From NCBI RefSeq assembly GCF_002994745.2, contig NC_037093.1:8730400-8794399 (forward strand): a stretch of DNA of 64,000 nt. Reading direction: 5' to 3'. This DNA is from Rosa chinensis. Lineage: Eukaryota; Streptophyta; Magnoliopsida; Rosales; Rosaceae. Positions 11,958-24,904 of this stretch are shown here, one piece after another. Numbering within the stretch: the first letter of the stretch is position 1; each line of letters starts with the position of its first letter. A program made the position numbers and the translations under genes. The notes beneath the pieces are model-generated. The model was given only the letters and a program-made list of their open reading frames with translations. It was not told the origin of the DNA and ran no database searches.

Positions 11958-13685
11958 AGATAAATACTTGGGAGCGAAACCACATACTTATAACACAGTA
12001 ACACTACGAACCAACTTTGCTGGCTTGCTAAAAGAATGACACAAATTTAATTTGAAAATAGTAAGAAAGTCGTATAGGTAGGAAACCATGCATGCTTTGG
12101 TACGCTGGAGACCCAAACAAGTTTCATAAGATCAAAGTCAAAGTTCTAAATATAAAGATACCACAAAAATTTTGTCAAAATGTGGCGGTTGGGGTAATTA
12201 GGTTCTTGATTTGGACCTTCATGGGCATATTGTGCACAATTTACAATTGCAATTTATAAATACTAATAATCTTTTAAAACATGAAATTACTGAATAAAGT
12301 TCAATTGAAAGTACCGGTTCAATGGGGGCTTGGTGACAATCTCAATTTGTGCATGTCTGAAACATTAGAATGCCTTTCAATGCCATCATTTGAGCATCAA
12401 ACCACCTCCACCTGACTGAATTGTTGCCTAGCAGTTAGAAACCTTACCACAAGTCCCAAACCATCAAAGTGAAAAGACGTCGCCAAAGCCACCTATTGCC
12501 GATAACAGCCCTTACTGTTGAGCTGAGCAAAGTGGCTTCAGGCCAGGACTAGAGCTCTGAGCATTTGCAAACCATAAGTTTTTCCCACAAAATGACTACT
12601 TCAACACTGCTATTGAGATGCGAATCCTAGAAAACCTATAGTCAACTCAAGTAAGAAATTCTTTTCCTAGTGCTGTTCAATTGTTTTCTAATTTGTTAAT
12701 TTGATCCTTATTCAATCGTATCTGCAATTCTAGGGGTTATCTCGAAATACTATCTTACTCGATCATCATTACATAGGAATTAGAAGAAGATGAACACAAA
12801 GGGTGCAAATGGGACTTGGTGCGCAGCTGGAATATGTGCTATTTGTGGATGCTTCCCATCACTCACCCAAAGAAAATGAAAAGATTGATTATAGTACGTA
12901 CTGCCGACAACCTTGGAGGGTATTTGCTGTGTAGGTATAAGTATCCTGTTTGATACTAAAGTTTGAGAGAGCACAATGGAAGGAATAAAAACTTGGCATG
13001 CACCTACAACTGCAGCATATACACATGTTTAAGTATCTTATTCTGTGCCATATATGATTCTAACTTCCCAAGTTTTTTGCTAATAGAATTTGAAGCTGAC
13101 TATGATGTTTTTCAACTCTGTTTTTTGTTTTTTATTTTTTTTATATGCTAATTTTAATAGGCATGCTATATTATTGAACTAGTTGACTTCATTGCTGCTC
13201 ATTTTAGTTTTGTTTCAAACAATTTTTCTATTGTATTTTTGGTCTAATGCTATTAAATTAGCTGACTTATGATCTTAACTTTGATTTTTCCGATGATAAA
13301 AATTAAAAAATTGTTGACTTCCATTTCTTTTTAGGCAGAACAGTCGACATCCATTGTTCTTCACATTTTAAATAGATAGGTGTTGACTTTATAGAATTCT
13401 TCAATACTTATTTTATTTCTTTTCTTAGAGCAAATCCAAACAACCCGGCATCTCCCATATCGCATAAACATGTCATGCCACAGTGGAAAAATAGGAGAAG
13501 CCATTCCGTATGGCCGCGATGCTACATCATTCGTCCAACCATCTAATCATTTCTAATCACATGTCCAAATTTAAAAAAGTAAGCTTATTGTAATTAGACC
13601 CCATCAGTTCATTTGTCATGCCACATTGTTTAGATATAGAACTTTTAACTACAAATTGTGATTAGTGAAGCGTAAATGTCATGTG
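11958..13685. other. intergenic, nothing recognised
   Basis: AT-rich sequence without supported genes. The open frames at 12780-12974 and 12963-13151 are short, and neither resembles a protein family. Confidence 0.5.
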
Positions 13686-14721
13686 ATACACTATGCCAAA
13701 AAATGCATCACACTACACTTTTTAGACAACGAAAAAAAAATTTTCGTTGTGTGATCACTGAAACTGCTTCACACAACAGGTTTAATGAGATTGGCGTTGT
13801 ATAAGGAGGTCATACATCAAATTTTTTGGGTCCAAGATTATTGTACAACAGTTTTAAGGATTTGTCTGTTGTCTGAATGTAAAAAAATTTCCTCCTCACC
13901 TTGCTCAAATTTGGGTCGAAATTTTGACTCACCTTACACAACAGTATAGTTGTATATGTTGTATGAGAGTAAGTTGCAAAATAACATACAACACATTTTT
14001 TTGTTTCCGTCGTGCAAGTTTGGAAGAAAATCATATGTACCCCAAAATGAGAGTGAGTAGCCCCAAGAAGGCCAATTTTTGGGTGAAATGATGGTACACG
14101 ATTGTAAGCTCCTACAACGGAATTGCTTATTTTTGTTGTGTAAATGTTCGATAGTAATCTTAGGCGGAAGAAATGAATTTGTGATTTGCACCAAGCGGGA
14201 GATTTGCTTGTTGGGACCCTAAAATGAAGTTTCAGTGTAGACTATCAGACAACGAAAATTCATTTATCTGTTGTCTGAATTGATTATACAAAGTCAAAAC
14301 ATCAGTTTTTACTGTCTATAGTTTGAATACAAAATTTTAAAAAACGCGGAAAACACAAAGTTGAAAATTTTCACATACGCGGTCACTTAGTCAGATTTCT
14401 CACTTTTGTCTTGTTCACGTTGTCTTCGACTCTTCGACAATACATAGCAAACTGGCGACCCATTTTCTCTCTCGCTCTTCCTCGAAACCCTATCCCTCTC
14501 CTCCTTCCTCTCCCGCTCTCTTTACACGGTCACCACCACCTCCTTCTCTTCCGCTCACTCCCTCGACTGTCTCTTTTCACGGAGGAACCGAACAGAGTCT
14601 CAATGATGACGGCTCAGTCGCAGCTTGAATCGACATTGCCGGCTCCAAAATTTCCCGACTTCAGATTCCGATTTCACACCAGCCAAGACTAGGAAGAAGC
14701 GATGACGATGGGTAGTCCGAT

Positions 14722-15076
14722 TTAGCCGTCGCCTCCGATCGCCGCCTTCCCGTTCAGCTCCAGTCAATTGCCACCTACTTCAAGAAGATTTATAGAGTCA
14801 GCAATAGGCTCTTCCTCGGCCTCTCCGGGCTTGCCACTGATGCTTAGATTTTGTAAGTTAGAACTTCTTGTTCTTCTCTTAGGGTTAGGGTTTGTTAGTG
14901 TTGATTTTGATTGGTGTAATTTTTTGCTAGTGTTGAATGTTAATAGCATATGAATCCCAATCGTGTTTTCGTTTTTGTGATTTAGGTTTGGTCCATGCTT
15001 CATTCAACCTGTGATTGTTGGATTGGGAGATTAAGACAAGCCATTCATCTGTACTATGGATTCAATCAGAGCCAAG
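14722..15076 (+). pseudogene. captured 20S proteasome subunit beta-3 (PBC) fragments
   Basis: Two exon-like pieces match the beta-3 subunit of the 20S proteasome. The first (14722-14844) reads LAVASDRRLPVQLQSIATYF and continues to a LFLGLSGLATD string, the region just after the N-terminal strands of PBC1. It ends at a TAG. The second (14986-15076) follows an AG acceptor, reads FGPCFIQPVIVGLGD, then a TAA, then DKPFICTMDSIRAK, and ends at a GT donor. In the family these are consecutive segments near residues 35-75 and 110-140, so intermediate sequence is missing. The in-frame stops make it non-functional. It lies wholly inside the CACTA element, so transduplication is the simplest origin. Confidence 0.85.
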
Positions 15077-16333
15077 TAAGTTCGTTTTCGGTTTTAATTT
15101 ATGTTATGAATTTCTCATGATTTTAGAACCGCCTGGATGCTAGGACTTCAAAATAATGTTTTCAAATTTTGGTAATTGTGCGTTTAGGTAATTGTTTATT
15201 GTGGTATGATTCGGATCTGTTCTTGATATGGCTTGGACTTGTAATTTGTTGATGATCTATGTTAAAACAATTTTGATTATGTGTTTCAGATGGCCTGTAC
15301 TAAGCAAACTGGTTGTAAGTAAACTTGAGGAAAGGATTCAAGGAAGTAGCTAGCCACCAAGGTTTGTGGCTGTGAATTAGACGATCTAAAGGAGGTTGAT
15401 TTGGATTCGAAATCCTGGTGGATTTTGAATGTAGTGTTTTGGAGTAATAGTTTGTAAGTTTAATAATTTGCACTGTTGATACGTATTTGATTCATAATTG
15501 GTATATCAGTTGATCCATTAGAATGGCAGGTGGATGAATTTAACATTCATTTAATTGTTGGAAATCTGATACTTTAGCTTATGTCCTTTTTGTATCTCTA
15601 TGTTTATCTATTCTAGTCTTTTATTCTGTTTTCATATGCCAATGTGCTTAAAGGAAGCTCTTTGGCTAAAAATGACCATACTCTTCATCTTTTGCAGATA
15701 TTCTTAATTTCCTCCATGTTATATATTTGTTTGTGTAACGAAAATGGGCTCATGTTATTTATTTGCACATTGCAGGTGGGATTGTACTCTCTGTTCCAAC
15801 TATTTGGATACATAGAATTTGAAGTAAGCACTCCATTCTGCATTAGTTTAATGAATCTGATTCCAGGTGCATATGATTATTGGCCTTCTAATTGCTATGT
15901 GAACTATGAAGTTTTACTCTTTATTTTTTCTTTTGGAAAAGTCATGATCAGTGTTGTGATGATAAGTTCTGTTAATATATTTCTAATTTATGAGTTACAT
16001 TCATCCGTAGGCATGATTTGAAATTTTAAGTAGGTTGAAATCACGGTCATAAAGTAGTACTAACTGTTATGTAAATGCAATTTCTGTTGTAGTTAGAGTC
16101 TGAGATGTGCAGGTTTATCTTGAATTAAATTGTCATGTAATTGCAAATTGTAACTACAGTTTCTTGTATCTTTTTGGCATTTAACATTCGGATTGGAAGC
16201 TAGGAGTGCTTCGAAATGCCTTCATCTTAGGCCTTGATTCCTGCCTATCAGGTTGGCACTGATTTCAGCCAAGAAATTACTTCAGAATTAAGGTTGTAAC
16301 CGTGTAACCAAACAATGTCTAATCAAATGACAA

Positions 16334-16500
16334 TTAGGTTGATTTTGGATCTGCCGAAGGTGATGTCTATATTTGGTCTATAGCCAAAGCTGTGGAAGCC
16401 TCTTCTGGTCTTTGGCAATTCGTTGGACTCTCTGCTGCCTCTGGTGTTATATATACAGATATGGATGCTAAAGTCAAAGCAATGATCACCCTTGTAAAAT
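16334..16500 (+). pseudogene. captured exon with a NET/KIP1-like (NAB) motif
   Basis: After a TTAG acceptor at about 16337 the plus strand stays open for about 55 codons. It ends with TDMDAKVKAMITLVK (16455-16499), which closely resembles the start of the NAB actin-binding domain of plant NETWORKED/KIP1-like proteins, where DMDAKVKxMIKLIE is typical. The residues before it do not match that family, so this could be a junction of two captured pieces or a chance match. It lies inside the CACTA element. Confidence 0.45.
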
Positions 16501-19413
16501 GGTAATTTTGACTTTCTTTGATTCTCCAAACACTGAAGAATTTTTATGGGTGTTGTGGGAACTATGTGCTCTTGCAAGGTGGAACTGAATGCATTTTGCT
16601 GATTGTGAACATATGACGACTCAATGCAATATTAATGGTCTTAATGACTTTTCTTTTGATTTGCAAGTCTGACTGTGGATGCCAGGCACTGTTGGCTTTG
16701 GGATATTTTCCAGAGGTACTAATTCGGGTTTAGCGGTACTGTTGATCGAATATACTTGTGAGATCATATATGATTAATAATGCAGAAACATATAAATATT
16801 TTGGTTTCTTACTTGGAATGGAAGACCTCTGATCTGTGTGTGTTGTAAATACTTTGTACATAAATTGGTTGAATGGAATTTGAAGAAAACATAAAATTTA
16901 GTTTATACGTTTTTAGGAGAATAAAGTGAAGAAAAAGTCTTTTGGAGCCATATGCAACTCAAGTGATTTTTGTGTTTGGTAATAATACTTATATTTAATG
17001 ACTTATAATTTGGTTACTGATTTGGTGAGTTCTCTTATTGAAGTTTTTGAACATATGCCTCTGGTACCTTGCTAGGTTTATACCTATGCTAGGCTGCAAT
17101 AGCTTGATGTTATTTTAATTTAGCATAGAGTTGCAGACATAAATGTAGATTTATGGGGTGTCTCTACAATTGACTGATTCTAACAATTTTGTGTGATATG
17201 TGAGCTATTCTCTCCAGAACAAAATAAAACTATCAAGTACTCTTGTAATAACAACCCAATTAAGCCATATTAATGGGGCGGCTGACTTGTTTGCCACACC
17301 ATGTGTACCACATCCTGATTGAATGGAAATATGGAATGAGTCTGACTAGAGTAACGTCTTGTATTCAAAATATTAGATTTTTGTGAACATCCATCTAGGC
17401 AGCTTGCACAAAGTTACCAAGTTTCTTAATATTAGCTGCAGGAAAACAGCCTTTTGCATCTTCATTTTTATTAATTTTCTCTCTCTCAATTTTTATCAGT
17501 AGCCATTTCACTTTCATGATCGACACTAATGAAGAAGAAACTTAGATTTTCAATGGTTGCAGATTTCAAAGGCCTACTGGAGCCATATCTTCTTCAACGC
17601 AGGTATTCCAACTCATATATGTTGGAATTCTCACAATACCCCCGGTCCACAGGTATATATGTTCGTAAGTCTTTGATATCAGTTGCTCTACTGGACTTGA
17701 AAGAACATATAATTCATGGAATGGGTTTATGGTGGCAAGGTATGCTATTTTTCCAGCAAATGTAACTTTATTTTTTTGTTTCAATTTTTGTTTTTGCTTT
17801 TCTGTTACATTGGAGACTATAGTGCTTTGCAATTTTTATTTTTTCTATCTACATAAATTTTTTGTTCTTTTTTCATTTGTGGTGGCAAGGTATGGAACAC
17901 TTCCCTAGATGAGCAAAACCGCCTCAAAGCTCAAGTCTTTAACAACTCAAGTCCTCCATTTTCAAAAAGCAAGCTTCTTTATTGCAACATTTGCAGATTG
18001 TGAAGAAGAACCACAAAACCCAAAGAGACCCAAGTAGATGGTACATTTTCATGCACCATATATGTGCGATGTTTTGGAACAACATAAATGTGTATCAGCT
18101 TTTGATGTCCCAAGTAGATGGGCATGCACTAGAATGCTTTTTTAGTTTAAATGTTGGCTTAGATGATTGGGAAATGCGCACCATTTTTGCTTTTGAAGTT
18201 TTAAAGTATTGGATAGATTACTCATTTGATGGTTTGCAATGTTTACATTTGATGAACTACTGTTCATTTGGTAAATGGACCAATTTAATTCAGGAATGGA
18301 TGTTCAAATGATCAGACAACATAATAGATATAATGACGACTCAACGTTGTCTGAATAGCCAAAAATGGAACAGCCACACTGTAATCATTCATATCACACA
18401 TCAGTTTATAACAAAGTAGTGTGTTCTAATTTATACTCACACAACAGAAGCAATTGAACTCTGTTGTCCAAAAACTAAATCATACAACAGTTGCAATTGA
18501 ACTCCGTTGTCCCAAATGTTGATCATACAACAGATCTAGTCCAAGCACTGAAGTTTGAGGATCAATCAGACAACACAAAAAATAAAAGTATGTTGTCTGA
18601 TATGCTTAACATACAACAGCTTGAAACCAAACACTGTTGTCTGAAGGCAGCACTTCAACTGCTGCGCAGCTGCGCATGACACCTGCCGAGCCATCTGTCG
18701 AGCAATCACACAACAGTTATACCACATACCCGTTGCCTGTTTGTTTATCAGACAACTGTGTTCCACCGTTGTCTGAATTTTCAACAGACAACGGCTCGCT
18801 CTACAACGGTGGCACTCCAAATCAGACAACAGTTTCGGTCTGTCGTCTGATACATTTTTTGGCATAGTGATAAGGCCGCCGCACTTAAGAATTTCTTGAG
18901 ATCAAATAGATATAAATTGTCTATCTTTTACCCTAGAACATGAGCTTATTTGTTGGATCATTGATTCATAAGGTGTAATTACAGATCAGACCACACACAA
19001 AAAAAAAGAAAAAAAAAATTGTAGTTACGGTTAGTGTTTGTTTTTTTCTTTTTCTTTTTTGGATAAGGATGGATAGTGTTCTTTTAATGATCAAGGAATT
19101 CAGGGTCACTAGCTTATTCGAGTTTGAGCATTATTGGAAATGTTCTCAGTTCTCATGTATAACTAATGTCAACGTGATTACCGAATTACCCAATACCCTG
19201 CAGAAAATCAGAGCTGCCTAAATGCCTTGATTAGCTGAACGGTACTATTTTAATCCAAAATTGTCAATGAACTTAGCTGTACTAGACCCCATCAAGGTCT
19301 CTGCAGATTGTTTAAAGATTTGTGACCATTTCATATGGAGTACTGGTATTGTTTAGACTTCAGAATGATTGAGATCATAAGAAAAATATATACTATATGG
19401 AATCCCCGCTGGC

Positions 19414-19420
19414 TATAAAT
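19414..19420 (+). promoter_or_regulatory. TATA box of the first bHLH gene
   Basis: GGCTATAAATATGTC lies 82 bases before the ATG at 19502. The second bHLH gene has a near-identical GGTATAAATATGTC, so the core promoter was probably duplicated with the gene. Confidence 0.6.
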
Positions 19421-19501
19421 ATGTCCTAGCTAACCTCCTTTGCTCCATAGCATCAAGCAAATCTTAGCCTTTCAGCACCAAAGTAGAAGATTTGATCATA
19501 A

Positions 19502-20732
19502 ATGGAAGCTCTAGCATTTATTCCAGAGTTCGAGGACGAAGATTTGATCATTTCCCATTTGCTTGCTAATTACTGTTCTGTCACAAATGACCTGAATCAT
19601 CAGGCTTCAATCTCTCAAATCCCATTTGCAAATTGTCCCAGCAGCCATGAATGTTCAGCAGCGAAGAACATGGAAGGCATTGCTAATCTTTATTCTCGCA
19701 GAATTATGGCAACAAATTGCCATAACCCTGAACCTTTTCATCCCTGGGATGCCAGCAGTAGCACCAACTTTTTTTTCAGTCAAATTGAAGAAAATGTAGG
19801 CATGGACCAAGTGATGAGAAATTGCAACGTGGAAGATCATGAAGTCGTGTCTGAGAATTCTAAGAAAAGGTCTTGCAGTACTTCTGTAGATCATGTAAGT
19901 ACAGATTACAGAATAATAAGCAAGCATATGTTGAATATAATGGTGATGGCTTTTGTTTTTAAGTAATCGAGCATTTCTAATTATCTCACTTAATGCTGTA
20001 TATATAGGTCCAGAAGAACAAGAGGAATGTGAAGTCAAAGCAGACTGATCAAAAGCCAGTCTTAACTAGAAACATTGCAGATAGTTGCAGCTCAGGGGAT
20101 GATGAACCCATGAATGCTAATTCTAACCAGGATTTGAGTCCAAAAGCAAGAATCAGTAGGGGATTAGCAACTGATGCACAAAGCACATATGCAAAGGTAA
20201 GTCCATAAAAGTGCTGGCACATATATTTTACCAATTCTTTCGTATTTCAGAACTATATGCTTTCCAGCAATACAAAACTGATCTAAGTTACGATATGAAT
20301 CTTACAGAAAAGAAGAGATAAAATAAACGCAAGGCTGAGAATTCTGCAGAATCTTGTACCTAATGGAACAAAGGTAAATTGCAGAGGATATATGATGAGG
20401 TAACTTTTAATTCGAAGGGCTGATTCCAAGTTCTCATACTAATTGGTATTTTGGATACTGCAGGTTGATATCAGCACAATGCTCGAGGATGCTGTTGAGT
20501 ATGTGAAGTTCTTAGAGCTTCAGATCAAGGTAATAACAGACAAAAGAGAGGAAAAAATTGTCTGACATTTCATAGTCAGCATAACACTACTACTAGCTTA
20601 ATGTTAAAATCTAATGATAATATTTGGTTTTGGATTGATCTACAGCTTTTAAGCTCTGATGAGCTGTGGATGTACGCTCCTGTCGTTAACAACGGAATAG
20701 GCATTGGAATTCATGACTTGCTCAACTCTTGA
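19502..20732 (+). CDS. RSL/RHD6-type bHLH transcription factor, divergent basic region
   Basis: Five exons join into 266 codons plus TGA: 19502-19894, 20008-20196, 20308-20373, 20464-20529 and 20646-20732, all with GT/AG borders. The N-terminus is acidic (MEALAFIPEFEDEDLIISHL). The bHLH spans about residues 187-245 and contains [32 protein letters not shown] and the class-specific tail LLSSDELWMYAP, which place it in subfamily VIIIc (RHD6/RSL). In Arabidopsis this group drives root-hair growth from the nucleus. Unusually, the basic region reads YAKKRRDKINARLR: the family's E-box-contacting Glu is Asp here, and the Glu before the last Arg is Ala. DNA binding may therefore be weakened. It shares exon lengths (66, 66) with the gene 4 kb downstream. 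Function in root hairs is inferred from family only. Confidence 0.9.
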
Positions 20733-23722
20733 GGCTAATCGTTCTGGAGGAGACATTAGAGTGTACTTGGAGTTAAGCTGCTAGCTAGCACCTATAAGAC
20801 TATAAGAGAATTAGTGAATATTAAAATTGCAGATAACAGAGGCCAGTTGTTGGAAATAAAGACCAAGGAAAATGTTGATTAGTATTAGCAACTAAGGAAA
20901 GAAGCATATACCTAAACTTTGTAGAAAGCATCCAGAGTCCATTTAGGCCAAGGACCAAGATTCAATTTCCTATATTTTGTATAGTTCTTTTTTTTAAGAT
21001 ACTTGGTACATGGTGAAATCAAATATTATGTACTCAGTCCTATATTAAGCTCGCTCAACATTCACGTACAATTGATTTGGCTAATATGCTTGTTTTCTGA
21101 GTTATACAGCTATCTTTAAAAAGGCTATTTGTATAAGCCCAGTGGCAAAAGGCTATGTATGCAACAAATTACCAACACTGTAAGCCCTAAACTTGTTTCC
21201 AGGGCATTAGGCCCCATGCAACAAGAACAAAAAGACTTTGTACTTCTTTCTATCTTTTAAGACAGAAGGTTACGGATCAATAAATCTAAATTATACTCTA
21301 AATTTAGCCCATTAAATAATATAACTATTAATAGTGGAGATTAAACATAATTTTTTGTTTGATCAAATGGAAAATTATAAACCTTAATTGGTCAATACAA
21401 CCGTGTAGGGGTTAAGGCCTCTGTAAAAATCTTACTTAATCAAAGCAAGTAAAAAAGAGTATTAGCCATCCCCTACATCACGCAATACAATCAGCTAACA
21501 AGTTCTCTTCGAGCCAAGGTAGATCTGTCTCCTTCCAAAACTTGGACTCTGGCAATAAAAGCCTGCCTGAGCTGCAGCATTCATCAAAAAATGCCTCTTT
21601 CCACACTTAGATCCAACTGAGTCTTACTCAAAGCCGATATATCGGTCATTAGCCAAGTCTTTTCCACTTCCACAGGCGTGAGTCCTTCATTGCAGAGATG
21701 AGTCTTAAATCATGAAGAACAGCCAAACGTATTACCTATTCATTCTACTTAATTACAAGTTATACAATATATCTATCTTAAGTATACGCACTCCATTTTG
21801 AGTGCAAGGTGAGTTCATTGGGACTTTAACGGTATGATGGAGCTCAAAGCAGAAATATTGTATCTTGGGAGAAGTTTGTTATTCAATCTTATGCAATAGG
21901 GGACGAATCTCCTCTATAGACAATGATTTGCATGCATCGACTTGATAAGTTTTTTCTATACAAAAACCTATATATCATATTATTTTTCTTACAGTTCTTT
22001 CTTTTCCTATCTCTATTATTACTCTTATTTTCATGTATCATGTTTTCTAAGAAATTCTATCACATTTTTTACAACAGAAACAATAGAAAACCGCCCCAGG
22101 CACGCCTTCTCGATCTATCCACCACCAGTGGAGCCTCATAGATGCCCCTCAGTCTTCATGAAAACGCAAGCCTTGACTAGTTGACGATTGAACGTCAAAT
22201 ATGCCTCATCGATATATACCAATATAATCATCATCAAAACTGATGCCTTGCCTCAGAAAACAAATATTCACCTGGAATCACAAGGCCTTGTTACTACTAA
22301 CTTACACTACATCCATATTGTGAGTTTTATCCGTAACGCCTTGGTGCAATTAGTCGTCAACCAATTAACCACAACTTAAAAGCTAGGCTGACAGTCATAT
22401 CTTCAATTAGATCTGTGAAAGATCCAAATATGGTGCTAAAATCGAAACCCTAACAAAATCGTAAAAAACCTAGGCTTTACATACCATACATATTTTTAAT
22501 TAAGCTCGATAGTATAATTAGTATTCATCAGTATCCTGAATGCAAGACAATCTTACCATCTATCATGCCTTTCCCTTATGAATGGTCTTAAAAAATATTC
22601 TGTTTCCAAATAGGGATCTTATATCAGATTATGATCAAGTGGTAGATTTTCCTTTTGAAAAGGAAAATTAAATGAACGCCCTTACGGCCTTACGTATGAG
22701 TGCACGATATGAGGACTACGCGGAAAAAATGAGCTTAGTTTCTCATTCTTTTAGTTGTCTTTTCGATTACCTTAGAGATCGAGAAGAGACTGGAACAACT
22801 GGAAATCCATCCACAGAAGAAATATCACTACAACTTTAGACGAATAACTAGGTGGCGAGCTACTGAGCTTCCTTAATCTAAACATATAATTAGATTGTAG
22901 TATGATACTAATTATTCAATAATATTATTGAGTTTCAAAAGACGTAAACAAGTGCACAAGTGTAGTACTCTTGGCCTCTTCGAAGTGTGAATGGACATGG
23001 GCATGCATGCCTGGCTTTACCAAATTTCCAGCTATTTCAGTAAAAGAAAAATGACTCCATTAATTGTGTAGCCGGCCAGAGTCTGATGCTAAAAATAAGA
23101 GGGAGATGTTTCTTCATGCAAAGAAGAAAATCAGATTTCAGAATTAGGGTATCAATAACAATAGAAAGAAGATCTATCAATATCAAGAAGGTTTTAAATA
23201 TATCGAAGATTTTGTTCCTTAAATTTCAATAGTGTCTGATCGATCAGTGTCAAGCTTAATTAGGTAGCTAGCAAGTCGATCGTGCAATGGGCGGCAGAGC
23301 ATGCAATAATAAAGCTCACTTTTACGCGTAAAATGAGCTGGGACTTGACGTGGGAGTTGAGAATTGGCTATACTTCATATACATGCATGACTGGTTCTCC
23401 ATCTTCACTTACTCGTCTATAAGTGTATACAATTATATATATGCTCATGATTTGTGTTTATATATAATTGTGTTTAGGCCAGATGTTGATCCATTGTACT
23501 TAATTTGAGTTCTAGTTAGTTTGAACACTCCCCTCTCCGACCCAATATTCCCTTTTCATAGTTTATAGCTAAAATTCTCTATAGCCTAACCTTGGAACAG
23601 TCCTAGAATGATATCATGCATGTGCCATTCGCCTTGATTATATCATCGACTCTGATCAGTTTGATGCTATTACTTGGGGGACTCAAGTTGCAGCGAAATG
23701 TCTCAAGTCTCAACTTGAATAC

Positions 23723-23765
<43 letters not shown>

Positions 23766-24776
23766 CCGGACCGAACATCACTAATGTGATGCAAGATCAA
23801 GACCAAGATCCTTGGAAAAACAACCACTAGCTAAAGAAACCATGTTACCATATTTTAATACCACTGATTGTGTTGTCCTTCAACCACAAAAAGAGTCGCA
23901 ATAGCTACTTGACATATTCAAATTGATGACCATTCTAGTAATGTAAAGAGTCAAAAGTGCACTCTTAGCCAATTATAGTTAGTAGACTGTATATGACAGA
24001 TTCCACTGATTAGCCCCAATGTGATCCAACCCCTGAAGGGAATGTAGAAGCAGTCAATTAGTCAAATCAGAATTGAGATCCAACCCCTAAAAGGAATGTA
24101 GTCAAATGAGGTTCTACAGTTGTGAACCAATAGGGGGTTTACTTTGTTTCTCAACTACTCTATTGGACTTTTGTATTCTTCGCCAAAGAGATGGATCGTA
24201 TGGAATGTCTCTAACATTATGTGGATCATTGTAATTGGATAATAAGATCATGTTGAGAGAGGGGACAGTAATCCAATCTGCACATAACACTGTCTGGTTC
24301 CACGAATATTCTCATTTTCCATTTAGATCGAGGATCTCGCAGCCTATTTCTTCATCGATCTGTTTAAATTATGTATGCTCATAGTTTCACACCCTCACGT
24401 TGTCTTGGTTGCCAGATGTGATTTTTTTTTTGATGCGGTTGCCAGATGTGATTCCCCTCCAACTTCTCAAGCATCTTTCTTTGACCTTGTTTTGGTACAA
24501 ATGATTAATCATCTAGTACTAGTACTCCTTCACTTCTGAACTTTTTTTATTTATTTTCTGGATTATAGGGTTGTGCTAGTTTAGTCCATAATTGCTTAAA
24601 CTCGGTCCAATCTGAGCTGTCCCTGATATCAGCAAGGGTACTCCTGGAATTTGGTTACAGAGAACTGAGAGACTTGTTAGGATTTACGATGCAACTGGTA
24701 TTTAGAAATGATTAGCTAGAAATATCTTATTAAAAAAATGTTAAGTTTCTGGTGACATTCTTCATATATACTTGGG
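20733..24776. other. intergenic region between the two bHLH genes
   Basis: About 4 kb without a supported gene. A stretch near 21480-21720 has minus-strand coding flavour (for example WKETDLPWLEENLLADC) but no named domain. A small direct repeat (GATCCAACCCCT followed by GGAATGTAG) occurs at about 24022 and 24079. The region probably holds the upstream control DNA of the second gene, but I see no recognisable element beyond its TATA box. Confidence 0.4.
23720..23762. repeat. (ACAT)n/(AT)n microsatellite
   Basis: ACAT repeats pass into an AT run of about 25 bases. It is a simple repeat in the bHLH intergenic space. Confidence 0.9.
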
Positions 24777-24784
24777 TATAAATA
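24777..24784 (+). promoter_or_regulatory. TATA box of the second bHLH gene
   Basis: GGTATAAATATGTC lies 121 bases upstream of the chosen ATG at 24905, and matches the TATA context of the first bHLH gene. Confidence 0.6.
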
Positions 24785-24904
24785 TGTCACTTCATTTCAT
24801 ACCCCTCCATGCATCGAGCACATCGAGCATTGATCTATTAATTGATTAGTTTCAAAGAAAATAAACCCTTTTGTCGATCCATCCATAGGATAAAAAGAAT
24901 CAAT

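Larger units (their letters stand above)
13689..18869. mobile_element. CACTA (En/Spm) element, non-autonomous, 5181 bp
   Basis: The left end CACTATGCCAAAAAATG (13689-13705) is answered by CATTTTTTGGCATAGTG (18853-18869), an inverted repeat that opens with CACTA. The flanking bases are ATA on both sides (13686-13688 and 18870-18872), the 3-bp duplication of this superfamily. Subterminal arms (13720-14290 and 18310-18850) are dense in CAACAG and GTTGTCTGA in both orientations, the expected transposase-binding repeats. No TNP2-type transposase frame is present. The interior instead holds gene-derived pieces, so this is a gene-carrying (Pack-CACTA-type) derivative. Confidence 0.92.

Noticed and set aside
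21923..22379. Overlapping small plus-strand frames
   Set aside because: They are Phe/Tyr/Ser-rich products of T-rich DNA, with no start context, splice logic or family match.
24842..24904. An in-frame upstream ATG extending the second bHLH by 21 residues
   Set aside because: The extension (MISFKENKPF...) has no family similarity, while the next Met begins the typical class-II RSL N-terminus; it is better read as 5' leader.
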